From Paraburkholderia largidicola (GTDB lineage Bacteria; Pseudomonadota; Gammaproteobacteria; Burkholderiales; Burkholderiaceae), in the NCBI RefSeq assembly GCF_013426895.1, contig NZ_AP023174.1:1984001-2048000 (forward strand): DNA of 64,000 nt, in the 5' to 3' direction. The first letter of the stretch is position 1. Each line of letters opens with the position of its first letter. The translations under genes and the position numbers were made by a program. The notes under the pieces are model-generated. The model had not been told where the DNA came from. It searched no databases and saw only the letters and a program-made list of their open reading frames with translations. Below are positions 32,892 through 39,937 of this stretch, in pieces.

Positions 32892-33332
32892 ATGAAAACG
32901 ATCTTTATCTTCGACAACACGCGCGCCACCGACACTGACAGAAAGATCGTCGCACTCGGCGAGGACGGCCACATTATTGCGCACCTCGACTTCGACCATT
33001 TGACTGCGCCGCACTGCCGTTATGCGATGGGTGCAGAACACACATTCGTCGAACACGACGAGGCGCTCACAAAAGAGATTGTCTCGCACACGCGCCGCGT
33101 GCTCCTTCGACGCTATGACGAGATCTACGGTCAAGGCAACTGGATTCCGCTGTGGCTCGACAACCCACGCGTTTCGCCCGAATGGCGCCACGCCATGTCG
33201 CTCGCCCGCGAACTAGCCGTTAAGGTCGCGCCCCTCATTCCGACGCGCGGTTTCAGCGAGCGTGCTTTGCAGGGAATTATGCGCGACATCATCGCCGCTG
33301 ATGCTGTGCCGCACGGCGTCACGAAACACTAA
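32892..33332 (+). CDS. Hypothetical phage protein
   Basis: 146 aa from ATG 32892 (MKTIFIFDNTRATDTDRKIVALGEDGHIIAHLDFDH). No family recognised. Directly upstream of the ParB-like gene. Confidence 0.6.
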   Translation: MKTIFIFDNTRATDTDRKIVALGEDGHIIAHLDFDHLTAPHCRYAMGAEHTFVEHDEALTKEIVSHTRRVLLRRYDEIYGQGNWIPLWLDNPRVSPEWRHAMSLARELAVKVAPLIPTRGFSERALQGIMRDIIAADAVPHGVTKH

Positions 33333-33344
33333 GGAGAAAGATCC

Positions 33345-35105
33345 GTGCAGACCACACAAGACGCATCCGTCGACTTCATGCCGCTCGGTTCTATCCGGCC
33401 GTCGCCGACCAATCCACGCAAGCGCTTCTCCGAGGCAGAACAGGCCGAAATGATCGCGAGCGTGCGCAAACACGGCCTGCTGCAGCCGATGCTCGTGCGC
33501 CCGTGGCCGGACGAGCCGGGGCTCTTCGAACTCGTCGCCGGCGAGCGCCGTCACCGCGCCGCCACTGCAGCAGGCTTGAAGGATGTGCCAGTGCTCGTGC
33601 GCGATCTATCGGACGACGAGGTGCTGCACATCCAGATCGTCGAGAACCTGCAGCGCAAGGATCTGCATCCGCTCGAAGAAGCCGACGGCTACAAGGTGCT
33701 GTCGGATCGCGGCCACACGCTCGAGCAGATCTCTGTCGAAGTCAGCCAGACGAAGACATACGTCGCGCAGCGGCTGAAGCTGTGCGCGCTCAATGCGTCG
33801 ACGCGCAAGCTCTTCTTCGACGGGAAACTGAACGCGAAAACCGCGCTCGTCATCGCGCGCATGCCGACAGATCTGCAGGATAAAGCCGCAAAAGAGATCA
33901 CGGCGTCGCGTTGGACAGGCGAACCCATGTCGCTGCGTGAGGCCTCGGACCATGTCCAGACGAATTACATGCTCCGGCTCGATCAGGCACCGTTCAAAAC
34001 GGCTGACGAGCAACTGGTGCCCGCAGCTGGCGCATGCGGTCCGTGCCCGAAGCGCACCGGCAACCAGTCCGATCTGTTCGGCGACGTGAAGAGCAAAGAC
34101 GTTTGCACCGATCCGGCGTGCTATGCGAAGAAGCGCGACGCTGCAGCCGCGCAGAAACGCGTCGAAGCTGAGGCAACTGGACGCAAGGTCATCGCGGGCA
34201 AAGACGCGAAAGTCACGCAACCGTATCAGCACGGTGCGTTGGTCGGTGGCTGGGTCAAGCTCGACGAGCGCTGCTACGACGATCCGAAGCAACGCACCTA
34301 TCGTCAGATCATCGGCGCGAAGGGTGTGAAGTCGGCCGCACTGCTTGAGAGCCCGCACGGCGGCGAAATGATCGACGTCATGCAGAAGTCAGACCTGAAG
34401 AAGGCGCTGGCCGACAAGGGCATCCAGGCGCGCAGCACCGGCGCATCCAATCCGTCGCAATCCGCGGAGAACGCTAAGAAAAAGGCGGCCGATGCATATC
34501 GCGGTGAGCTCTTTCGTCAGGTGCGCGCGAAACACGAAGGCACTGGCCTCGACGATTTCGACTTGAAGATCGTCGCCGTTACGTTCTATCGGCGTCTTTG
34601 GAACGAGAACCAGCGCCGTCTCGCGAAACTGTACGACTGGGGCTCGAAGGCGATTAGCGAAGCTGATTTCGCAAAGAAGGTCGACAAGTTTGAGCAGAGC
34701 GACTCTGAGGCGCTGGGTCGTCTGGTGATGGACATCGCATTGATTGGCGAGTCCGTCGCTGAATCGTATTCGCTTAACTCGAAGCCGGAACTGCTCGAAG
34801 CGACGGCGCGCGTGCGCGGTATCGACCCGGGTGCCGTACGCAAACAGATCGAGGGTGACATGAAGCCGAAGCGGCCGACGCCCACGCCCGCGAAGACGAC
34901 GCCCGCCAGCGCACCGAAACCGCCAGCGAAAGCTGACGTCAAGAAGCGCTTCGCGGTGAAGAAGGTTCCCGCCGCAAAGAAAGTGCCGGCGGCGAAGAAA
35001 AGCGCTGGTGTCAAGAAAACGGCGAAGAGCGCCTCGCCGGCGGAACAGTTCAACAAGGCTAACCCGGGCGCCGCGTGGCCCTTTCCGACTGACAACCGGC
35101 CATGA
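33345..35105 (+). CDS. ParB/Srx-family protein with Lys-Pro-Ala tail
   Basis: 586 aa, GTG start with a strong AAGGAG site. The ParB N-terminal domain is clear: 'FMPLGSIRPSPTNPRKRF', GERRHRAA (66-73) and 'ENLQRKDLHPLEEADGYK' (near 100-118), then an HTH (GHTLEQISVEVSQTKTYVAQRLKL). It then has a Cys cluster (ACGPCPKRTG...CTDPACY). The C-terminus is histone-like (KKVPAAKK repeats). No ParA is encoded nearby, so a partition role is doubtful; more likely a CTP/DNA-binding regulator or nuclease-like ParB. Confidence 0.82.
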   Translation: MQTTQDASVDFMPLGSIRPSPTNPRKRFSEAEQAEMIASVRKHGLLQPMLVRPWPDEPGLFELVAGERRHRAATAAGLKDVPVLVRDLSDDEVLHIQIVENLQRKDLHPLEEADGYKVLSDRGHTLEQISVEVSQTKTYVAQRLKLCALNASTRKLFFDGKLNAKTALVIARMPTDLQDKAAKEITASRWTGEPMSLREASDHVQTNYMLRLDQAPFKTADEQLVPAAGACGPCPKRTGNQSDLFGDVKSKDVCTDPACYAKKRDAAAAQKRVEAEATGRKVIAGKDAKVTQPYQHGALVGGWVKLDERCYDDPKQRTYRQIIGAKGVKSAALLESPHGGEMIDVMQKSDLKKALADKGIQARSTGASNPSQSAENAKKKAADAYRGELFRQVRAKHEGTGLDDFDLKIVAVTFYRRLWNENQRRLAKLYDWGSKAISEADFAKKVDKFEQSDSEALGRLVMDIALIGESVAESYSLNSKPELLEATARVRGIDPGAVRKQIEGDMKPKRPTPTPAKTTPASAPKPPAKADVKKRFAVKKVPAAKKVPAAKKSAGVKKTAKSASPAEQFNKANPGAAWPFPTDNRP

Positions 35106-35359
35106 ACGAGCAGCTCATCAAACTCGCGCGCGACGCCGGTCTGACTGTCGTTCTCGACGGCACGATCGGAACGCAGCACTACCACAGCGTGACGGGCTCC
35201 ATCGACGCGCTCGAGCGGTTTGCCGACGCATGTGTGAAGTTGCCCGCGCCGTCGACGCCGCGCACGGCGCCCGGCGCCGCGATGTTGTTGATGGCATCGC
35301 AGGCACGCGTGCGCGAGCTGGAGAAAGAAGTCGAGATGTATCGCAGCAGGGAAATTTGA
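35102..35359 (+). CDS. Hypothetical phage protein
   Basis: 85 aa, ATG overlaps the ParB stop (ATGA). Ends in a coiled-coil-like helix (ASQARVRELEKEVEMY). Function unknown. Confidence 0.6.
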   Translation: MNEQLIKLARDAGLTVVLDGTIGTQHYHSVTGSIDALERFADACVKLPAPSTPRTAPGAAMLLMASQARVRELEKEVEMYRSREI

Positions 35360-35417
35360 ATTGCAGTACCGGGCGCGGCCGGACCACCGCGCGGTCAACC
35401 AACCTTTGAGGCAGACC

Positions 35418-35855
35418 ATGAAGAAGCGCATCACCCTCGCAGTTGCAGCAGCTCTCGCACTCGCCGCGGCACCGGCCGCGTTCGCGGGCGGCTATTCGAA
35501 CAATCAAACCTCGTCGTTCAGCGGCGGCTTCGGCTCGTCGTCGAGCACGTCGGGCGGCTCCCAGGCGTCGGCAGGCCAGAACGGCAATGGCTATTCGTCG
35601 CAGTGGAGCAACTCGGCTGGCGGCGGCTATGCGATCGGCGGCACTGTCATCGGCGCCGGCGCCGCGTCGTACGGATTCTCGGGTATCGGCGGCGGCGTCT
35701 CGGCGTCAGGCAGCTATACGGGCAGCACGTCGAACGCGAATGCCGGCGGCTACACGTCCGGCGATGGTTACGGCTCGAGCAAGTCGGGCGTCGGTACGGA
35801 CGTGAGCGCATACGGCTACACGAACCTCGCGGCCACCTACTCGTACAGCCATTGA
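35418..35855 (+). CDS. Secreted Gly/Ser-rich protein (prophage)
   Basis: 145 aa from ATG 35418 after a GAGGCAG site. N-terminal signal peptide (MKKRITLAVAAALALAAAPAAFAGG, probable cut after AFA). The mature part is almost entirely Gly/Ser/Asn/Tyr-rich with no Cys, likely disordered or beta-stacked and exported. No phage structural role is evident; possible lysogenic conversion gene. Followed by a strong 12-bp hairpin. Confidence 0.75.
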   Translation: MKKRITLAVAAALALAAAPAAFAGGYSNNQTSSFSGGFGSSSSTSGGSQASAGQNGNGYSSQWSNSAGGGYAIGGTVIGAGAASYGFSGIGGGVSASGSYTGSTSNANAGGYTSGDGYGSSKSGVGTDVSAYGYTNLAATYSYSH

Positions 35856-35861
35856 TGAAGA

Positions 35862-35892
35862 AGGCCTTCGGTATTTCGGGTACCGAAGGCCT
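35862..35892. other. Perfect 12-bp inverted repeat between the two secreted-protein genes
   Basis: AGGCCTTCGGTA at 35862-35873 and TACCGAAGGCCT at 35881-35892 with a seven-base loop. No T-tract on either side, so either an RNA processing/stability hairpin or a protein-binding site rather than a plain terminator. Confidence 0.7.
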
Positions 35893-35919
35893 GACCGACC
35901 ACCTTTGGGGGTGACAACG

Positions 35920-36453
35920 ATGAACATGAAATCCACCGTCGTGCTGCTGATTCTAGCACTCGCTATTGCTGGCCACGCACATGCGCAAACGAGTACTACC
36001 GCGACCGCTACTCAGCAGTCCGCTGCCACATCCACCGCGCAAGGCTCTATCCAGTTCTCTCAGACGCCGGAACATACGACGGAGACCGTTCGCAATGTTA
36101 GCGCGCCGGTGCTGGGTGCCTATGCCTCTTCTTTCTCCCAGATGAACTGTGGCCAGACCGTCCAGTTCGGCGGCGCGATCGCCGGCGTCTCGCTGGTCGG
36201 CGGTGCGTCGCACAGCCTGCAGGACTGCAAGCTCGAGGTCGCTGCCGCCGAGACGGTCCGCCAGTCGACAGTCACCGACGATCAGACGGTGAAGACGAAC
36301 CTTCAGAAGGCCGCCGTGCTGATCCGCTGTCAGGTCAGCAAGGAAGTCTATGACGCGTACCGCGCCGCCGGATTCGACTGTTCGCTGAAACCGGCCGATC
36401 TGCAATCGCGCACCGACACGCAGCCGGCGAACTACCGCATCGCGGGCGAGTGA
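35920..36453 (+). CDS. Secreted/periplasmic hypothetical protein (prophage)
   Basis: 177 aa from ATG 35920; GGGGG precedes the start. Signal peptide MNMKSTVVLLILALAIAGHAHA. Mature part is Ser/Thr/Gln-rich at first (QTSTTATATQQSAATSTAQ), then a compact domain with three Cys (MNCGQTVQFGG, DCKLEV, IRCQVS, DCSLK), suggesting disulfides in the periplasm. Not recognised as a known phage protein. Paired with the previous exported protein. Confidence 0.7.
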   Translation: MNMKSTVVLLILALAIAGHAHAQTSTTATATQQSAATSTAQGSIQFSQTPEHTTETVRNVSAPVLGAYASSFSQMNCGQTVQFGGAIAGVSLVGGASHSLQDCKLEVAAAETVRQSTVTDDQTVKTNLQKAAVLIRCQVSKEVYDAYRAAGFDCSLKPADLQSRTDTQPANYRIAGE

Positions 36454-36665
36454 TGCGAAACGAAGCCGCGCGCCGCCGGGCGCAGTTCCTCGAACGCGCG
36501 CGCACCTACGCAACATCGCACCGGCCGACCGACGGCGCAGCGCACGGCCTGTGCAGCGCGTTTGTCGAGATGCTCGCGTGCGATCGCGGTGAACACGTGA
36601 CCCTGACCATCGGTAAGACGGTCATTGCGCGTGGCGCCGCTCAACCGAGTAGTACGGCGCGCTAA
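36453..36665 (+). CDS. Hypothetical phage protein
   Basis: 70 aa. Its ATG overlaps the previous stop by one base (TGATG). Basic helix then mixed fold. Unknown. Confidence 0.55.
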   Translation: MRNEAARRRAQFLERARTYATSHRPTDGAAHGLCSAFVEMLACDRGEHVTLTIGKTVIARGAAQPSSTAR

Positions 36666-36722
36666 CCCTCGGAGCGCGTTTGTTTTGGTCGGGCTTCGGC
36701 CCAGTCATTTTTAGGAATCGAT

Positions 36723-36962
36723 ATGGACGACCATCAGCCGATTGAACCGCGTCACCGCAAGGCGATGAACGACGTCGCGGAAGTACTCGCCGACGTGTTC
36801 ACCGACCAAGGATTCGTGTTGCTTGTTTTCCCGCTCAACGATGCCGTCGGCCGCATGAATTACATCAGCAACGCCGAGCGCGACGATGCGGTCAAGGCGA
36901 TGGTTGAGTTCATCGCACACAGTGAAGGTCGCTTTCACGCGGTGCCGGAGACACGCCAATGA
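36723..36962 (+). CDS. Hypothetical phage protein
   Basis: 79 aa (DDHQPIEPRHRKAMNDVAEVLADVF). AGGAATCG ribosome site. A small alpha/beta protein found in Burkholderia phages; function unknown. Confidence 0.6.
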   Translation: MDDHQPIEPRHRKAMNDVAEVLADVFTDQGFVLLVFPLNDAVGRMNYISNAERDDAVKAMVEFIAHSEGRFHAVPETRQ

Positions 36963-37567
36963 GCACGCAGCAAACCACCACTACGAAAGTCACCATGAAG
37001 ATGGCGAAAGTCTCGTCGAATGACATCGAACAGACGCTCAGCCTGTGCGGGTTGCTCGAATCGATATCTAAGGGATATTACCCTTCGACCGCCGACTCCG
37101 AGGCCGACGAGCCGACATTCTTCGACGAGGACGACCCCGAGCATCTGCGCGTGTTCTATGACCGCGTTAAGGCCTACCTGGACACGGCACCGGGCGGCGT
37201 CTTCCGTGTCGCGTTTGGCTTTTCGATTCTGATGTCGAATAACGTCGTCGATCCGGATCTCGATCATCTCGAGCTGCATCCGCGCATCAAGGCTGCGCTG
37301 GAGAAAGCCGACGCGACGCAGCTCGTCTATCCGGCCGATATCACGCCGGAATTGCATCGCGTGCTCTCGTTGATGTGTTTCCAACTCGCCTCGTTCGCTC
37401 ACATCTTCCGCGCCGCCGGCGCCGAAATCAAGACTCGTGCGGAGGATGAGCAGGCGTATTGCCTGCACTGGCTGATCAAGCTCGTCTTGACACACGGCGA
37501 GGGCTGGGCAGAACAGGCCGAGCTCGAAATTGCCGCGATTCGTGCAAAGCTCAAGGAGTCGAAATGA
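36959..37567 (+). CDS. Hypothetical phage protein
   Basis: 202 aa, ATGA overlap at the start. Helical; 'GYYPSTADSEADEPTFFDEDDPEHLRVFYDRVKAYLD' is acidic. No family recognised. Confidence 0.6.
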   Translation: MSTQQTTTTKVTMKMAKVSSNDIEQTLSLCGLLESISKGYYPSTADSEADEPTFFDEDDPEHLRVFYDRVKAYLDTAPGGVFRVAFGFSILMSNNVVDPDLDHLELHPRIKAALEKADATQLVYPADITPELHRVLSLMCFQLASFAHIFRAAGAEIKTRAEDEQAYCLHWLIKLVLTHGEGWAEQAELEIAAIRAKLKESK

Positions 37568-37980
37568 TGCCCCGCAATCCAATCTTGATTGGCCAGGCCG
37601 AGGAAGTCGACCTGTTGCAGCCGCAAGTCCGCGCGATGCTGAACAGCGAGGGCTTCTATATTGGCGGCGATACGAAGCAGGAACGGCTGATGGTCGCTCT
37701 GGTATCACAGGGCGGCCGCGTGTTCTGTATGAAGGTCGACAACGAACTCGAGCCTTCGCGCTTCCTCCCCACTCTCACCCTGCATGGACCATACGGTCCG
37801 CAACCGCCGGCGCCGACTGCGGATCTCGCCGCGCTGCTCGAAAAGGCCCTTGCCGCGCTCGACGGCCTGTTCGCGCAGCTCATCACCAAAGATCCCGATT
37901 TCCGTCCGTCGAAGAGTGAGTACTGGGCGGACATGGTCGCGCTCTCCGATGCGATCAAGCGCGCTCGAGGTGAATCGTGA
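37564..37980 (+). CDS. Hypothetical phage protein
   Basis: 138 aa from ATG 37564 (ATGA overlap). 'VDLLQPQVRAMLNSEGFYIGGDTKQERLMVALVSQGGRVFCM' begins it. Unknown. Confidence 0.6.
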   Translation: MMPRNPILIGQAEEVDLLQPQVRAMLNSEGFYIGGDTKQERLMVALVSQGGRVFCMKVDNELEPSRFLPTLTLHGPYGPQPPAPTADLAALLEKALAALDGLFAQLITKDPDFRPSKSEYWADMVALSDAIKRARGES

Positions 37981-38468
37981 GCACCCAGCGCGAACGTTTC
38001 GAGCAGATTTTGCGGCAGGTTGTCGCGCCGGATTACATCGAAGACGTGCTCAGCATTGAAGGCGACGGCTATGCGGAATACGGTACCGTCCTCGCATGGG
38101 ATGTATTCCAAATGGCTGAAAAGTTATCCACAGAAAAAGTGGATAACCCTGTGGAAACGTCACCGCTGACGAGCGCAACGCGCGACGTACTTGCTGAGCG
38201 TGTCCGTCAAATGGAGATCGAATGGTGGACGCCTGAGCGCGACGATCTGCATACGTCCGGCGAACTCGCAGAAGCTGCAGCTGCATACGCGAGCGAAGCG
38301 GCGCGATCGTTTGGCGGCTTACCGGGCAGTTGGCCTTGGGCGCTGGAATGGTGGAAGCCGACAACGCCGCGTCGCAATCTCGTGAAGGCCGGCGCGTTAA
38401 TCCTCGCTGAAATCGAGCGCCTCGACCGCGCCGTTAGCGCCACAGCCAGCGACAAGGAGGACCTGTGA
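37977..38468 (+). CDS. Phage protein with dATP/dGTP-pyrophosphohydrolase-like tail
   Basis: 163 aa, GTG start overlapping the previous stop. C-terminal 'LAERVRQMEIEWWTPERDDLHTSGELAEAAAAYASEAARSFGGLPGSWPWALEWWKPTTPRRNLVKAGALILAEIERLDRA' is a conserved phage/MazG-like helical pattern. The middle is coded by DNA with two DnaA-like boxes (38124-38146). Activity is inferred weakly. Confidence 0.6.
   Translation: MSTQRERFEQILRQVVAPDYIEDVLSIEGDGYAEYGTVLAWDVFQMAEKLSTEKVDNPVETSPLTSATRDVLAERVRQMEIEWWTPERDDLHTSGELAEAAAAYASEAARSFGGLPGSWPWALEWWKPTTPRRNLVKAGALILAEIERLDRAVSATASDKEDL
38124..38146. other. Inverted pair of DnaA-like boxes
   Basis: TTATCCACA at 38124-38132 and AGTGGATAA (one mismatch to TGTGGATAA) at 38138-38146, five bases apart and facing each other, within a coding gene. 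Could be a DnaA-binding/titration site or a coincidence of protein coding (LSTEKVDN). Confidence 0.5.
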
Positions 38469-38866
38469 ACACGATCACTCTTGGCGCGCTGATCGGCGCC
38501 GTCTACATGCTCTTCGCGCTCGCTATCGGCATGTCGTTTGGTGCGATGCTGAAAGCTCGTCGGAAAACGACGGACGCAGTTCAGCCTGCGGCGTCGACGC
38601 CGAGCTCGTCATCTTCATCAGGCGCATCTGGATCGTCGCCCATCATGCGCATCAGATCTTTCAGGAACTCGACGGTCACGTCTTCGTGGTCCGGCGTTCC
38701 CTGCACGCAGTCTTCGGGATTACGCAGCCCGCGTGCCTTCCGGATCGTGCGAACGGTGTTTTCCATGGAGCGCGCAAGGCTCCACATTGGGTCGTTTGGG
38801 TCAAGGCTGATGTTTTCCATGCATCGGTTGTCGGCAACCGCATTGAAAATCTTGAGGCCTGAATGA
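38465..38866 (+). CDS. Small membrane protein with doubtful C-terminal half
   Basis: 133 aa, GTG start overlapping the previous stop. N-terminal transmembrane segment (ITLGALIGAVYMLFALAIGMSFGAMLKARRK). From residue ~40 the sequence is Ser/Arg-rich and improbable (SSSSSSGASGSS), while the opposite strand carries a normal-looking ORF. The stop overlaps the next start (ATGA), so the full length is probably translated. Confidence 0.5.
   Translation: MNTITLGALIGAVYMLFALAIGMSFGAMLKARRKTTDAVQPAASTPSSSSSSGASGSSPIMRIRSFRNSTVTSSWSGVPCTQSSGLRSPRAFRIVRTVFSMERARLHIGSFGSRLMFSMHRLSATALKILRPE
38581..38820 (-). CDS. Small acidic ORF antisense to the membrane protein gene
   Basis: 79 aa: 'DPNDPMWSLARSMENTVRTIRKARGLRNPEDCVQGTPDHEDVTVEFLKDLMRMMGDDPDAPDEDDELG'. 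It looks like a genuine folded acidic protein, unlike the plus-strand translation at the same place. No clear ribosome site. May be real with the plus frame being the coincidence, or both may be used. Confidence 0.45.
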   Translation of the reverse strand: MENISLDPNDPMWSLARSMENTVRTIRKARGLRNPEDCVQGTPDHEDVTVEFLKDLMRMMGDDPDAPDEDDELGVDAAG

Positions 38867-39363
38867 GAGAGAACAGCAAAAATCTACTGCCATGCCCGTT
38901 TTGCGGCGGCGAGCCGGAACTGAAGCATATGGGTCGCCACTATGGCGCGAGCTGTGCTGATTGGAAGTGCCAAGGCATGCAAGGCGCACTGATGCATCTC
39001 GAGGCCGGGTCAGCCATCAGCGCATGGAATCGCCGCGCCGCTGAAGCTTACAGCGCAGAAAAAAGCCCCGCTCCCGAAGGAGGCGAGGCAGGCGGTACGG
39101 GCGTTTCGAGGGAACACAGGGCGCCCGCATCTTCGAGTGTAGGCGGTCGGATCCAGTTTGCCAATGTCGACGACAGTGCGATGGCGAAAGATACGGAGGC
39201 GGTGATTCAACTCGTCGCGACGAAGGTCGGCGGACTCTTCGCGTGCATCGCACGCGGCATGGAGATCTCCGCGACAGCACTCGATGAAGCGCGCGACGCG
39301 GTGAACAAGGCGGTCGAGATGAGCACCGCTATCGCTGCAAGCGCAGAGAAGGGAGAAGGCTAA
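38863..39363 (+). CDS. Lar-like protein (restriction alleviation family)
   Basis: 166 aa. N-terminal 'LLPCPFCGGEPELKHMGRHYGASCADWKC' with CxxC (C11, C14) and a second Cys pair (C31, C36) and 'SAISAWNRRA' is the Lar-like zinc finger. Lar proteins counter host restriction. The C-terminal half (TEAVIQLVATKVGGLFACIARGMEISATALDEAR) is an added helical domain. Confidence 0.75.
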   Translation: MRENSKNLLPCPFCGGEPELKHMGRHYGASCADWKCQGMQGALMHLEAGSAISAWNRRAAEAYSAEKSPAPEGGEAGGTGVSREHRAPASSSVGGRIQFANVDDSAMAKDTEAVIQLVATKVGGLFACIARGMEISATALDEARDAVNKAVEMSTAIAASAEKGEG

Positions 39364-39905
39364 TGCTGGTTTCGATCAAACGCTTCAAACTTGATCGGCG
39401 CGCGACCGGAGAGTACCTGAATTGCGCTCTGCATCAATTCCGCTTGACGCGCCTCTGTATCGCCATGCGCAGCGGGCGTATACCAGCTCTTTTTAAGAGC
39501 CACGCGATCGAATTTATAACCGAGGTCTGCTGCCATCTCGGAAAGCAGGTTTATGAACAGATCCTCACGTCGCTCGGCGAAAGCGTTCTGGTCGGGAAGA
39601 TCAGCCACGTTTGGTGTCGAAAGGTGGTCGTGATACTCGTGCCATGCATCGAGCACGGCCTGTTCGCCAGACGTCCTTTTATGCGCCCTGCCTTCAGGCT
39701 TCCCATAAAACGTAAGGTCGATCATGTTCAACGCGCGAACGTGATCGGGCGACAAACGAGCGCCGCGAGTTGCCATCAACATATGAAAAACCGCGCTCTT
39801 GCGATTTCTGAACTCTCTCGCGCGCTCAACCCATTTCTGCGCCTGCACGGCCAAAATCGGCCCCGCGAACGTAGCGAAAGCAATAACCCATTCCCCGTCG
39901 GTCAT
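39360..39905 (-). CDS. DUF6680-like membrane-anchored protein (reversed accessory gene)
   Basis: 181 aa on the minus strand inside the plus operon. N-terminal transmembrane segment (VIAFATFAGPILAVQAQKW) and 'FRNRKSAVFHMLMATRGARLSPDHVRALNMIDLTFYGK' match DUF6680, a family of unknown function seen in prophages and genomic islands. Reversed orientation within the operon is typical of an accessory (moron) gene, possibly defence-related. Shares a four-base overlap of stops with the Lar-like gene. Confidence 0.72.
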   Translation of the reverse strand: MTDGEWVIAFATFAGPILAVQAQKWVERAREFRNRKSAVFHMLMATRGARLSPDHVRALNMIDLTFYGKPEGRAHKRTSGEQAVLDAWHEYHDHLSTPNVADLPDQNAFAERREDLFINLLSEMAADLGYKFDRVALKKSWYTPAAHGDTEARQAELMQSAIQVLSGRAPIKFEAFDRNQH

Positions 39906-39937
39906 ATCCGGTCTCCGTTTGTTGGAGGAATCGTAGC

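Noticed and set aside
33345..35105. ParB as evidence for a plasmid or phage-plasmid
   Set aside because: No ParA or plasmid replication gene is adjacent, and an integrase plus tRNA-His indicate integration.
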